Program-made: the position numbers and the translations under genes
Notes under the pieces: model-generated
The model's database searches: none
Seen by the model: only the letters and a program-made list of their open reading frames with translations
Told to the model about the DNA's origin: nothing
In this document: one piece after another, positions 33,126 through 44,682 of the stretch
How positions within the stretch are numbered: position 1 is the stretch's first letter
Layout: each line of letters opens with the position of its first letter
Origin: Toxorhynchites rutilus septentrionalis
Lineage: Eukaryota > Arthropoda > Insecta > Diptera > Culicidae
NCBI RefSeq assembly: GCF_029784135.1
Contig: NC_073745.1
Span: forward strand, 52,466,285-52,530,284
Direction of reading: 5' to 3'
DNA length: 64,000 bases

Positions 33126-35455
33126 CAATTGATCTGAAAAAAAAATATATAAAATTCGTTCTATATTAACACCTTATGAAAAACATCTGGGGAATCATTG
33201 TACGCAAGGTCTTTCCTGAAAATAAACAACATAATTCTATTGATGATAGAAATTGACAGCGTGGGAGTCAATCAACAGGGAAATTTGTTTAAACCTTGTT
33301 CAGAGCATGCCAAACCAAAGGTTCAAGTTCATTTTAAAAATGAAGTTTTACTCATTTTTGCAGTTTTTCTATAACATACTTAAATAAACATGGGAAAACA
33401 AAAAAAAATCCTGAAAATAGAGTGCATTAATAGCAATACTATTCAGTTTATCATTGTGAGATATAAAAATATTGCTGTACTTCCGCTTCGCTTTGAAGCT
33501 CATGGTCTATCTCATTAAAGTTTGAAGAATTAAAGACATGGTCATACCCAGCGTACCACCAGGCAGACAAAAGCTCATTTGCGTCACCATCATTCTCTTG
33601 TCCACTTGATGGCGCAGAAGACGGGAGAGACGACTCCGCTGCGTGACACGAAAGAGATGTATAAGTGGCGACCAAACAACACGTTCCTCGGAAATGAAAC
33701 ACGACGACGTCCGGAGTTCTTCTGAAAGGCTAACCAGACTAACCATCCCAGTTCTCATGCTCGCGTGCGCTTCCAAACGCATAAGCCTGTGGCAGCCGGA
33801 ACCGTTTCCCAAGGGGAATGCAGCATAAGCATGAGTTCATTGTGTACACACATTTCTGTTTAATGTTTCTATTTTGATGCCCACTTCTCTTCCACTTGGC
33901 GCGCCCTGTTTCGTCAACCGAGAATGGAAAGTGTATTTGCGTTTATTATTTATGATTTGATTAACACTTTTGCATGACGGTTCGGCGGTTATGCTCCCAG
34001 CGAGGCAACGCCAAGCGATGTGATGTTTGCTAGACGCTAGCTTTTCACTTACAGACTTTTCACACTTGCGTGGAAACTCCGCGCCTTCATTACTTCCCAG
34101 ACATGTTTGCCATCAAACTCCCTGCAAGAACCAGACTCGTTTCTAAGCGTAAGGAAACATAAATTGCTTATGCAAGCGTTCAGTGCGCCCCATCCATCCG
34201 CGTGCGCGCGCCCATTATTTATGCTCAGGCAGAAATCCGAGCTTTGTGACGGCTGATTGAAGAACAATGGATTGATTTTATCGCCTTCGCTCCACTTCTA
34301 TTTACGCAGAGTGTACATACTTCCAACTGGCAACAGGCCACATTAACATCATCCACGCATCCACCTCGGTCGCGCCCATGTTGTGCTCGCGCTCCAGCTG
34401 AGAAGGCGCAACATAAAAACCTCAACGCAGCATAGCACATATCTACATGCCACTGGCTGCAAATAAAACGGCGGGAGGCAGCAAGTGTCCTATCACGACA
34501 CGTTTATTGGCAGTAAAACCCGGGCAGATTGGGTCCGACCGGGTGACGACGGCTATCGCACTCTCTTGTTAACTATTAGAATGTGTACCACATGGTCAAG
34601 GGAAGGATCGTTTGTTGTTTATTTTGTTTTGTTTTTGTTTCCTCTTGCTTGATCGCGCATTTTGCATCGCTCCTGTTTATTATTGGTATTTTTTTTTCTA
34701 TATTAAGGCGACATGAGAAGCTTGTTGATAAGAATGTCACGATTAGGTGGGAATGATTTGAAACTATTAATACGGTTGTTGCTCGAACCGGAAGCAATTA
34801 TTTGTACACTTGACCTCTATTCGTGATAACTTGTTGACGGGATTATTTTTATTGGTATGATTATCGGATTGCTTTATTTATGACAATTTTAGTTGAAATA
34901 ACGAGTGCATCGAGTTTCATCAAAATGTTATGAAAAGTGATTTTGCAGCAGTCGACCACATTTTTCAAAATCGATAAAATTTTTCTTCGATACGCTTAAA
35001 TAATGTCCCTTCCAATTGAGGGACTCAGAAGGAAAGGGGTGTAAGTGAATTTATCCATTTTTCTCTTCATCAACCTTTTTTTAAGTTAATAACTGCAAAA
35101 GCGTTCCAATTTCAGTTTGCTATTGAATCCGATACATGAGGTTCTGATCTGTCTGCCACATTTTCAAATACAGCTGAGAATGTGATTGCAGCTACGTTAT
35201 GACCAAAAGATACAGTCAATGTAGAGAAAATCGAACATGTCACTAACACCTCTTTCCTTCTGAGTCCCTCGATATCATTTGTTCTTATCGATGATATAAT
35301 TACATAATTTTTTTAGACAGTGGATTCCATTCCTGATAGATTTGAAATATTTATAAGTTGGATAATTGCCTTGTGATAAACAAAGTACTCGATGTGAGAA
35401 ACGATTACACTAGATTCTGAATAGTTTTATTTCTGGGTAGATCTACACATTAGAT
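33126..35455. other. Low-repeat DNA; possible host sequence
   Basis: Relatively GC-rich between 33560 and 34560 and free of the window's repeats. On the minus strand, 33451-33702 encodes ELLSAWWYAGYDHVFN in an acidic, polar context with a stop after YFYISQ. It starts without a clear splice acceptor and overlaps another open frame (33507-33812), so I do not call it a gene. 34049-34440 (-) also has open frames without domains. Confidence 0.35.
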
Positions 35456-35458
35456 ATA

Positions 35459-35665
35459 GAACCACGCTATAGAAGCGACCCTTCAGACCTTCGGTCGTTG
35501 AATATCATACTTACATTCTTTTCCTTGCCTTGGGGCATCTAAGGACGTGAACGGCGTCGTTATTGACCATTTAAAGTTCGAATCACCGAAACTTGCACAA
35601 TGAGAATGATTTGCTACTCCCAAATGTGCAGTCTACCCAAGCTCACGCTCAAGCTCAGGTTAACA
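35459..35665 (+). repeat. Retroelement-like repeat T, copy 2
   Basis: gaaccacgctatagaagcga, gaatatcatacttacattct, aggacgtgaacggcgtcgtt and gcacaatgagaatgatttgc in the same order as copy 1, ending ctcacgctcaagctcagg. The segment between gatttgctactcccaa and gtgcagtctacccaagctc is shortened compared with copy 1. Confidence 0.7.
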
Positions 35666-35989
35666 TATTAGATATAGAACAAATTAGATATATAATAATG
35701 ATAAGTGTGTGAAATCAACATTAAGCATGAATAATGTCCGCTCGATGCTAGTTCGCACATACATTCCATTCCATTCCTTATTTGGTTTTAAACTTCTTCA
35801 GTTTTTTTGCCTCTAGCCCTAAGAAGGGCTCTTGAGGAAAGAAACTCTACCCCATACTCCTCCTTCACCTGTATTGAGAAAGACAATCCATTCCCGCTCG
35901 ACGTTCGCCGGCAACGAAAACGGACAGAAACGAATGTTTTAGTTACTCGTTTTTGACGATACGGGGAGGTAAGCATGCAAATCGGCGGA

Positions 35990-36200
35990 TCAAATGTATG
36001 CGAAAATGGTAATGCTTCCAGTTTTCATTCATTTATACCATTCAGGGATTAGGGAATTGTAATGCATAGCATATCAAAAATAGCAATCTTAGAGAGTTTC
36101 CGTTTCGATGGGTAACGTTAACTTTATTTCATGAAAACGTGACCTGCTTTTTGATTTGGCACGCTTCCTGAAATACGTAGTTCTACGTCATGAAAAAAAT
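35990..36200 (+). repeat. Family Z repeat fragment
   Basis: Matches 18350-18560 block by block: aatgcttccagttttcatt, taatgcatagcatatcaaa, ttaactttatttcatgaaaa, gtgacctgctttttgatttg and the end tacgtagttctacgtcat. Confidence 0.65.
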
Positions 36201-36364
36201 AGTGATTCTCGTAGAAAATCACATTAAAAGCTGTTTTGCCGCAGTTTGCCACGGTTGTGACTACATGCAAAATTTAGCTAAAACATAAGTTTTCAAGTGA
36301 ACCCTGTCCGCAGCACCGCAAAACTGCGCAAATTCTCGTTTTAGTAAGAAAAGCTATAGCACTT

Positions 36365-38170
36365 TTTAAACGGTTTTATTTAGCTTGCCCTGTAATCTGT
36401 TTGTATGTTTGTATGTTTGTATGTTTGTATGTTTGTATGTTTGTATGTTTGTATGTTTGTATGTTTGTATGTTTGTATGTTTGTATGTTTGTATGTTTGT
36501 ATGTTTGTATGTTTGTATGTTTGTATGTTTGTATGTTTGTATGTTTGTATGTTTGTATGTTTGTATGTTTGTATGTTTGTATGTTTGTATGTTTGTATGT
36601 TTGTATGTTTGTATGTTTGTATGTTTGTATGTTTGTATGTTTGTATGTTTGTATGTTTGTATGTTTGTATGTTTGTATGTTTGTATGTTTGTATGTTTGT
36701 ATGTTTGTATGTTTGTATGTTTGTATGTTTGTATGTTTGTATGTTTGTATGTTTGTATGTTTGTATGTTTGTATGTTTGTATGTTTGTATGTTTGTATGT
36801 TTGTATGTTTGTATGTTTGCATGTTTGTATGTTTGTATGTTTGTATGTTTGTATGTTTGTATGTTTGTATGTTTGTATGTTTGTATGTTTGTATGTTTGT
36901 ATGTTTGTATGTTTGTATGTTTGTATGTTTGTATGTTTGTATGTTTGTATGTTTGTATGTTTGTATGTTTGTATGTTTGTATGTTTGTATGTTTGTATGT
37001 TTGTATGTTTGTATGTTTGTATGTTTGTATGTTTGTATGTTTGTATGTTTGTATGTTTGTATGTTTGTATGTTTGTATGTTTGTATGTTTGTATGTTTGT
37101 ATGTTTGTATGTTTGTATGTTTGTATGTTTGTATGTTTGTATGTTTGTATGTTTGTATGTTTGTATGTTTGTATGTTTGTATGTTTGTATGTTTGTATGT
37201 TTGTATGTTTGTATGTTTGTATGTTTGTATGTTTGTATGTTTGTATGTTTGTATGTGTGTATGTTTGTATGTTTGTATGTTTGTATGTTTGTAACATGTT
37301 TGTCTGTAGCGCTGACCCACATTAATAGAAATTTGACCCCCTTCTTGTTGACCGATTGATCTGAAATTTGGAACACACCTTTATCTCTGTAGTCATTAAA
37401 AAACTGCGTATTTCATGATCTTGAAAATCCAAGATGGCGGCCGCTACAAAATGGCGGATCACATATTTTCTCAAAACCTCATCAATATGAGTTTTCCAAA
37501 ACCCCATCAATATGGGTATCAAATGGAAGGGCTTGACTAGTAGAATACCGTTATTTAAGAAAAATTCAAATCCAAGATGGCTACCACTACAAAATGGCTG
37601 ACTACATATTATGTCAAAACCCCATTAATATGGGTCTTGACTAGTAGAACACAGTTATTTATTGACTAGTAGAACACAGTTATTTATGAAAAATGCAAAT
37701 CTATGATGGCTGCCACTATCAAATGGCGGGCTGCATATTTTCTCAGAACTCGATTAATATGGGTATCATATGAAAGGGCTTGAATAGTAGATCACAGTAG
37801 ATCATGAAAAATCTAAATCCTAGATGACTGCAATCACAAAATAGCAAATTACTTTATTATACGGTTTTATTTAGCTTGAACTGTTCGTATGTATGTTTGT
37901 ATGTCTGTAGGGTTGTCCCACATTAATAGAAATTCGACCAACAGGAACTTACCGAATTTATAAAATACCTTTATCTCTGCTGTCATTTTAAAACTGTTTA
38001 TCTTGAAAAATCCAATTTGACCGCCGCTACAAAATAGCTAATCTCATATCATCTCATAAAAAGGTTGATTGAGATATGTGTATCAAACGAACGAACTTGA
38101 CTTGGAGAACACACTATGTATTTTCTGCAATCCACTCAATATCGGTATCAAACGAAATTTTTGGACTGAT
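36365..38170 (-). repeat. Family X, composite copy with expanded satellite
   Basis: Starts cggttttatttagcttgccc (inverted X tail) and contains the 8-bp satellite. It continues gcgctgacccacattaatag and three or more degenerate ~150-bp modules with tcaatatgggtatcaaatg, ggcttgactagtagaata and caaatccaagatggc. A second tail starts at 37858 (acggttttatttagcttgaac), so at least two X units are joined. No protein-coding capacity. Confidence 0.7.
36399..37293. repeat. Satellite (GTATGTTT)n, about 112 units
   Basis: About 895 bp of an 8-bp unit, with only two visible substitutions (c at 36820, g at 37257) and no length error that I can detect. It lies exactly where other X copies have only one to three atacaaac units (14690-14720, 13600-13640, 37885-37905), so it is an expansion of an element-internal seed. 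Because 8 is not a multiple of 3 and the unit has no stop in any phase, all frames stay open and give artificial proteins of 297-336 residues of repeating KHTNIQTY or VCLYVCMF type. Confidence 0.97.
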
Positions 38171-38189
38171 AAAATACAGTACAATCGTT

Positions 38190-38465
38190 TTATTATAGAC
38201 AAATATTCTAATGAAACAGATAATGTACTAAAAACTAGAAAATAAAATAATTATCCACAATTAGTGATTCATCATATGTCCTTCGATTTTGTTTTAGTCT
38301 CATCAATGCCCTAGACTAATGAAGGAGAGGTGTGATAACTGCTAACTGCTACTTGCCTAATTATTTTCTAGCTTTTAGTACATTATTATGTTTAATCACA
38401 ATTAAACCGTTTAACTTAAAAAGTTTTTTTACTTATTTTATTTTTCACTAGAAATTTAAATTCTA
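38190..38465 (-). repeat. Foldback family K, copy 2
   Basis: ctaatgaaacagataatgta, tttagtctcatcaatgccct-agactaatgaag and gcttttagtacattattatg correspond to 12090-12290. It directly follows the X copy, as copy 1 sits close to X at 13.5 kb, so K may be a companion or part of X. Confidence 0.55.
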
Positions 38466-38955
38466 TCTAGGATTTAACCAAATTAACTTCATAATAATCC
38501 ATTGATGAAAATTTTCGTATCACAAAAATTGGGTGGGTTTTATCTATGATATAACCGCAAGGTTTAGGTGGGACTACCTTAGCTTAGCAATCATTTGTTT
38601 GTATTGATTGAATTGTTGATTGATTGAAGCAATTTTCGAATCCAATTGAATTCAATATATTTGCTTTGTGAGTAAAGAGATTGTATAAATGCCATGTTAA
38701 GCTGAGTTTTACGCTGAAGTTTGCGCCGTGCTTGCGCCGTATTGCTATACCGCGCGCTTGAATCTGGATTGCTCTCTCTGTTGAGATATTTTTCTTCACA
38801 CAAGCATATACGGTTCAAATGGGGAGGTGCGCTGTTGTTTTCATGCTTTGCTTAGAACGAACGAAGACAAAGTGGGCGATAGAATTTGAGGTGTATGTGT
38901 GGGTGTGTGTAAAAAAAACTAAAAAATTAAACTCAAGCGCAGCGCTTCGTTTGTT
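38466..38955. other. Spacer, no gene recognised
   Basis: Contains overlapping minus-strand frames (38584-38818) without a domain. Nothing else noted. Confidence 0.35.
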
Positions 38956-39318
38956 TTCTGAAATGTGGCGGCCAATTTTGGATTTGCATTTTTCATAAAT
39001 AGCTGTGTTCTACTAGTCAATTCCTTTCATTTGATACGCATATTGATGGGGTTTTGGAAAAAAATATATATCGCCACTTTGTTGTGGCGGACATTTTGGA
39101 TTTGCATTTCTCTTGTATAAATGTGTTCTACTAGTCAATCCCTTTCATTGATTACCCATATTGATGAGGTTTTGAAAAAATATGTAACCGCGATTTTGTA
39201 GCGCCGCCATCTTGGATTTTTAAAATCATGAAATACGCAGTTTTATTGTGACTACACAGATAAAGGTGTGTTCCAAATATCAGATCAATCGGTCAACAGG
39301 AAGGGGTTCAAATATCTA
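38956..39318 (+). repeat. Family X fragment, target of a DD37E insertion
   Basis: Two degenerate modules (ggcggccaattttggatttg, tactagtcaattcctttcat) followed by cagatcaatcggtcaacagg and ggggttcaaatatcta. In the uninterrupted copy at 14640-14670 the sequence continues ttaatgtgggtc; here it is cut at TA 39317-39318 by the transposon. Confidence 0.7.
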
Positions 39319-39942
39319 AAGGGTGTGTCACATCAAATTGCATCACGGAAAAAACGCTGTAGAAATTTAATTTTTAGGAATTATATCTTCAGCTTCCGCT
39401 TATAATCAGATAAGAGTGTATAGATCACGTTGGCCATGCTTCACTGTCAATTTTTCGTAAATTTGGAAAAATGTCGTCGAACGAAAAAGAGCGTCGTGAA
39501 TTAATCCTGTGCACTCATTTCGAGAATCCGGTGTTGTCACATCGGGACATCGGTAAGATGCTGAGAATCGTCCAATCCACGGTCAGCAGAGTACTAAAAC
39601 GATACTTCGAGAACCTAATCATCGACCGGAAGGTGAAGAACGGCAAAAATGGATGCTCCACCAGTGAAAAAGATCACAAGCGGGTAGTTAAGCAGTTTAG
39701 ACGTGATCCGAGAAGTTCGGTCCGGGATGTCGTCAATAAGCTGAATTTGTCAAGTTCATTCGTCCAGTGGACCAAGCAGCGGGAGGACCTGCGTACATAC
39801 AAGGTTCAGAAGGCTCCTAACCGCGACGAAAGGCAAAACATGGTGGGGAAGACGCGAGTCCGGAAGCTGTACACCGAAATGCTGACGAAGCCGCATTGCC
39901 TGGTAATGGACGACGAAACCTACGTCAAAGCGCACTTTCGTG
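39319..39942 (+). mobile_element. ITmD37E-type transposon copy 3, 3' half missing
   Basis: The left terminal repeat and the first half of the element are intact up to gcgcactttcgt. The sequence then switches to unrelated DNA (gtacaatgaaaagactgg). No right terminal repeat follows, so a deletion or rearrangement removed the rest together with the X flank. Confidence 0.9.
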
Positions 39943-39950
39943 TACAATGA
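39471..39950 (+). pseudogene. DD37E transposase, truncated after the first catalytic Asp
   Basis: 159 codons identical in layout to residues 1-157 of the intact protein at 30592-31608: both helix-turn-helix segments and VMDDETYVKAHF are present, then the frame ends in foreign codons (RVQ, stop). The second Asp and the Glu are absent. Substitutions such as FVQWTKQRED and GCSTSEKD are private. The truncated product could still bind terminal repeats, as N-terminal fragments of Tc1/mariner transposases do, but expression is unproven. Confidence 0.9.
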
Positions 39951-41700
39951 AAAGACTGGTACACATCTTCAAAAAGTTTGAAACAAAATCTCTTCGAGAT
40001 GGGGATAAGCGTAGGAATGAAAAATGAACATTTTTCTTATGATGATATATTCATCAACTTATTCAACACTCCGTGTATTGGAAAACCCAAAAACATCAGA
40101 TAACCAAAAACAATGAAAACACAAATTGAAAGTAGAAACTCAAATAAAACATGAATAATCTCATGTTCAATTTGATAAAATGAAAACGAAATTTTGGTAG
40201 TTTTCAACATGGTTGGATGGGAGAATAATTATACATTCATTGCAAATTGCTCGAATGCCCGTTATTGTACAAATTTCAGTCCTGCAAAATGGTAAAAACC
40301 ATCCCTAAACAAATTTATGTTCAACAAAACTATTCTCCCCAATCGCCGTTGCCATCACATTCCGATCGACCCATTCATTTTCTCGCTCTCGCGGCACTCG
40401 CCACCGGGGACCCCGCATTGCATTGACATTTCCGATAGTGCCGCACATAAACACGTGGCGATCCATGTTTCGCCACATGCGAGCTTAATTTATGATTGCA
40501 TGTCCGGTGGCAGCAAATCGGGTTGAACTCTGCTACCGCAAACCGAATGCACCATAACTCGGGCCGCCAAATTCGTCGCCCAGGCATCTCGGGGCAGCAC
40601 AGCTCCTCCAACCATAATCAATCAGATGCGCGGAGTCACGGAAGTCGTTCCACCGTATGAATAAGAAATTACTGCCGATACGGTACGTGTGTGTATCGTG
40701 AACTTCCTTTCGGATAAAAAGGAAAGAGGCAGAGTGGAGGGGCAAGCCAACATTGAAAGCGGTTGCTGCCCGCCCACGCCAACATCGCCGGGTTTTGATT
40801 CATGTGGAAAACCAAACAACTCCAGTGGCGGCGGAAAAGCGGTCATAATTGTGTGGGCGGAGTGGGGAATGTTTCGTCTACACACGTTTGCATCGCTACC
40901 ACCGACAAGTTGGTCGGTCGGTAGGCGCGTTTGTCTCTCATGTGGATCCCATTAGCATACCACAACAAATTCCAACTCATGCACTGCACGCTGCCTCACC
41001 GCTGTTGCTGTTGCTCCTTCAACCATCCTCTGAGAGGAAAGGGGAAGGGTAAAGGAAGGTATTTAGTTTTAATTAAATGTTATGTTTGCAAATACCTCCT
41101 GCTCCTGCCAAAAACGGGCCGCTAGCTGAAAATTTACAATTCGCCCAAACATAAGGAAATTAAATAGTTCGGCTCCAGTGAACGTTGGGATCGTTCGAAG
41201 TCCATGCCTGGATGTCTATGGCACAAAATCGATTTGCGGAATGTTCAACGAATATCTGAAAAAAAATGAGGATAGTTGAAAAAAACCCTTTACAGGGAAA
41301 CTGGTCCAATTATCTACTAATAGATTAGGTGTTTTTAAATCTGATGCGCATAAGTGAAAACCGTTATGTTGAACATATGATACCAATGATGTTTTTTCAA
41401 CCTCTACTTCACATCCGACCACTTGTGGTCATCGATTAACCGCGCCGAATGAACTGATTACAAGCCTCGTTGTATTTTTTTCCTTTCAACCTTCCATCAC
41501 ATTACTGTTCATTCGCTTCCACATTAGAGCGAGTCAAGTTTATAATCAGCTCCATTACATATTTCATATCGGCATCATCAGCTGCCGCTGCTGTTGCTGC
41601 TCTGATCTGCCTGGTCCTGCAATGATGACCGACCAAACACATGCTGCGCTACCGTCGATAACAACAATGAGCACTTTGTCAGGGACCTGCGCACGTAAAG
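39951..41700. other. Low-repeat DNA, no gene assigned
   Basis: 40370-41120 has higher GC and several overlapping open frames on both strands with no recognised domain. The sequence looks single-copy. Nothing definite can be annotated. Confidence 0.35.
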
Positions 41701-42000
41701 CTAATTAGGTTTTTCCTCCGTCTGTTCCATCGCTTCCATCGGGTTTACGATGGTTCGTACGATCGGTGGTAGATTTATGCTGCTTGTTATCTGGCTTCCT
41801 CTCTTCCGAAATGGGTAGCATATGCCGGCCCGGAGAAAGGTGCACTCCTCCGGTTCGCGGCGGCTAAACCGTTCTCTGGGAAGACCAGGCGCCGGTAAAT
41901 CCCAGCGGAGATCTTTGTTGCTTCGTTTCCAGCGGAATGCGTTGCGATCGGTGCAATAAGCTGCTTCATTTTTCAACAATTCTAAGAGATCTTGAACGAA
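41701..42000 (-). CDS. Candidate 3' exon, unknown protein
   Basis: A minus-strand frame open for about 100 codons to a stop at 41701-41703, in a GC-rich pocket. It reads LLELLKNEAAYCTDRNAFRW, then KRSNKDLRWDLPAPGLPRE, then RFSRREPEECTFLRAGICY, then PFRKRG and an ordinary tail ending QTEEKPN. A plausible acceptor (ttcgttcaag) precedes the exon at about 42000, with an A/T-rich tract upstream. Two cysteines seven residues apart followed by a basic KR site are reminiscent of secreted peptide precursors, but I recognise no family. A second frame (41787-41969) is also open, which weakens the case. Confidence 0.25.
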   Translation of the reverse strand, partial: FVQDLLELLKNEAAYCTDRNAFRWKRSNKDLRWDLPAPGLPRERFSRREPEECTFLRAGICYPFRKRGSQITSSINLPPIVRTIVNPMEAMEQTEEKPN

Positions 42001-42082
42001 TGTATTGAAAATCATTGAATTGCAATGATTTCACAGTGGTTTTTATGTTTATTCAAGTATAGTTTTTTGAGATTTATATACA

Positions 42083-42335
42083 ACTAGCTGACCCGGCAAA
42101 CGTTGTTCTGCCATATAATGTATTTCTAGAGAATATTTTGGTTGGCAAAAACCGAATATACTTCAAGAGAGTTTGTATATTATCGTTCAGATCTGTCAAA
42201 TTGATCTTAATGATGATTTTCCCAGCGAAACATACATATGCGTACCTTTTATTGTCGATTTTTCCATTTTTATTTTAAATATCCTTCTTATATATAAAAT
42301 CTAGCTGACCCGGCAAACGTTGTTCTGCCATATAA
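42083..42335 (-). repeat. Two Helitron-like 3' ends in direct repeat
   Basis: ctagctgacccggcaaacgt plus tgttctgccatata occurs at about 42083 and again at 42301, each preceded by a tatata-rich stretch. Its reverse complement ends gccgggtcagctag, the 3' terminus of family H at 13531-13543 and 57478-57491. About 218 bp separate the two ends, suggesting two neighbouring or nested short copies on the minus strand. Confidence 0.5.
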
Positions 42336-43560
42336 ATTACTTCTAGTGAATATTTTGACTGTTGAATAAAAAATAACTAATGCAATACATGTGTGTTCAA
42401 ATGTTTCAACGATCTATAAAATTAATTGATTATGATCGATGAAGGACACATTCCACGTGGATATCGAGCAGATACGTGAATACCGTGTATTGCATTGGAC
42501 CGTGGGAACTTCCCGCACCTGAGTGTGATGTGGAGATGGAGATGAGATCTATGATGTACAGAGAAATGGACCGGATCGATCGGATCTCAGGATTCGTCTT
42601 TTGCATTCAGAAATCTGATCATTCGTGCTATGAAATGTAGCAACCTTGCCTCGGCGCAAAATAAACTTCAAAATGAGTAATCCGTATTCGTGGAGCAATT
42701 TAATCTGTATCAAGCAGACACGAAAATAATTTTGAATTGCTTAAATTTGGATGAAAATCCGAACTTCCGAACTTAACGATTCTTCTATAAATCTTGTATA
42801 CATTCAGCAACATGTTGGACGAAATACGTGTAATTTTGTAATATAGCCCATTAAAGACTGCATTTGTTTTGTTTGAACACACGTGCTGTCGTTTGAACAA
42901 AGGCTGTGTAGGTGTTACTCATGATAGCGTCTTGCTATCATTCCTCGAACCGCTTCTGTTGATTGTCTCATAGGAATCGCAGTCGTTCGCTCTCTACCTG
43001 TGCGAATATGTTGACCATGGATTATTGACACAGCTCAAGACATCCTAGAATGGCGTTGCCCTGACTGCGCCAATTCATCAAACGACACACATAAGAATCC
43101 ATCGAGGGCACTCTATTGCTTGTTTCGTCTCCTCCAACCATATAATATTAAAATATTAATTCAAAATGAGTAATGATGTTCCTAATAATTAAAGTAACTG
43201 TGGCGCATTGGAACTACACACGTGCTCTTCAATCGGTTTTTTTATCAGGATTGACGACAACAGCGTGACTATTATTTTGCATTCCGAGCATGGGTGTGAT
43301 TAGAATAATTTCAATAATTCATCATGCTCATCCAAAAGGGCTTCCAGCTCGCCGGCGATATTCCTAGTTTTAGTCGAATTGAGGTTACTTGCGTATGTGT
43401 AGGGTGAAATTCGATGAAGAGGACGAAGAGCCATCTGGCATTAAACAACGTAAATAAATTCGTCCTGTTTAAAAAACTAGCGACGAATCAATTATTTGGT
43501 ATCGTTTATAAAAAAATACATATATCGCGATAAAAAAAGGAGATGAGGGTGAAAATTGGT
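42336..43560. other. Stretch without recognised gene
   Basis: No supported frame or repeat family from elsewhere in the window. Some segments (42940-43100) are of mixed composition and could be old element remains. Confidence 0.35.
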
Positions 43561-43589
43561 TATATATGGTTATAAGTGGAATGCTACAC

Positions 43590-43814
43590 AATCTTAATAT
43601 TGATACGTCTCCTCGGATTCAGGCCACCAGACAAGCCTACCACCTTGCAAGATCCCGTACGCATTCCAATTTCGGTCAAAAACGGCTATCCTTTATAGGT
43701 CCGACAAAATATAACAATCTACCACGCGACATTCAACAAGTTACGAACATTTTAACCTTCAAAACTAAGATCAACTGTTTTTTGAAAGAACAAATAGCGC
43801 AATTATTAATTTAA
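43590..43814 (+). pseudogene. Non-LTR retrotransposon C-terminal tail fragment
   Basis: The frame reads TSPRIQATRQAYHLARSRTH, SNFGQKRLSFIGPTKYNNLP and RDIQQVTNILTFKTKINCFL, then a stop. The pattern G-(K/Q)-(K/R)-x-(F/L)-x-(F/Y)-x-G-P-x-x-(W/Y)-N-x-L-P-x-x-I-(R/Q)-x-x-x-x-x-x-x-F-K-x-K is the usual end of CR1/L2/Rex-type reverse transcriptase polyproteins. The RT core itself is absent, so this is a 5'-truncated copy. The SINE S3 copy lies immediately downstream, with its duplication starting at 43830. Confidence 0.65.
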
Positions 43815-43840
43815 TATATAATAATTTTATATCATTACTA

Positions 43841-44358
43841 TTTATTTATTTTTTATCCCCTTCATTTTATTTCAGGCTCATTCAGGCTCAGCATTTCAAC
43901 TGTAACAGAGCTGAATTTTAATAGTGTACATGTCACATGTTTATCATATCTATAAATAGCACATTACACAGTTGCCATTTTTTGTTTTTTTTGGCGTTAT
44001 AGCATTCCTTCTATACCATTGCATATGGTAGATTACATTTCACAGTAGCCATTTAGGCGTAAGAGTATTCGTTCTGTTCTTCCATTGTCCAGTTAGACCG
44101 GACAGCGGATAAAGTTGATATGATCATTGTTGAGTTATTAATAGAATAGCAGCCCGATGTTTCTTGCAGAGCAGAGCAGTTGTATAGATGAATCGATCTT
44201 ATTTCGACCGTGGATCGATCTCCATCGCTGATGATTGTTGCGTGGACGTAGTTATTCTGTAACAACACAAAGATGGTCAATGAGGGCCCTGAGTTTTGAA
44301 CTCACGATCGATCGCTTACTAAACGAACGCGCAACCAATGTGGTTACGGAGACCCCCA
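43841..44358 (-). mobile_element. tRNA-derived SINE family S3, copy 2
   Basis: Minus strand: head tgggggtctccgtaaccaca with box A-like and box B (gagttcaaaactc) segments, body with acgtccacgcaacaatcatc, and end gagcctgaaataaaatgaag-ggggataaaaaataa. It is flanked by the perfect 11-bp duplication tatcattacta (43830-43840 and 44359-44369). Length is 518 bp. The TA at the end of the right duplication was later used as target by the DD37E transposon at 44370. Confidence 0.9.
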
Positions 44359-44369
44359 TATCATTACTA

Positions 44370-44680
44370 AAGGGTGTGTCACATCAAATTGCATCACGGA
44401 AAAAACGCTGTAGAAATTCGCCCAGTAGACCGATCCTTTTGAATATTTTAGACAGTAAAATAAAAACTATTAAACTACTTTTGGCATTTTCCATTTTTCA
44501 TACTTCGAGCCCAAGCCCGTATGCTCGTACCTTCCTCTTTACCCCGTCCATAAGGTTCTGTACAACGTCAAGTTGTAGTTCTTTTTGAACAGAAATCCAT
44601 TTTCTCTTGAAGTCCGCCTCCGATTTGACAACTTTTGGGTTCTTCCGGAGGGCCTGCTTCATAATCGCCCAATATTTCTC
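44370..44680 (-). mobile_element. ITmD37E-type copy 4A, 3' end only
   Basis: Terminal repeat and 3' coding end of a minus-oriented copy, flanked by TA at 44368-44369. The readable C-terminus corresponds to EKYWAIMKQALRKNPKVVKS through GLGLEV (about 44498-44680). It stops exactly at a TA (44681-44682) inside the PIEKYW codons, where copy 4B is inserted. The remaining ~985 bp of 4A that should follow copy 4B are missing. Confidence 0.9.
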
Positions 44681-44682
44681 TA

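Noticed and set aside
33451..33702. Minus-strand frame with LLSAWWYAGYDHVFN, slightly reminiscent of the SMN YG box
   Set aside because: The similarity is a handful of aromatic residues without the Gly-Tyr spacing, with no upstream Tudor-like or proline-rich region, and another frame is also open.
36399..37293. CRISPR-like or regulatory array
   Set aside because: A continuous 8-bp tandem without spacers, in a eukaryotic transposon; a simple satellite expansion.
36366..37376. Six long frames of 297-336 codons over the satellite
   Set aside because: Artefact: an 8-bp unit without stop codons stays open in all phases on both strands; the repeating octapeptides only reflect the DNA unit.
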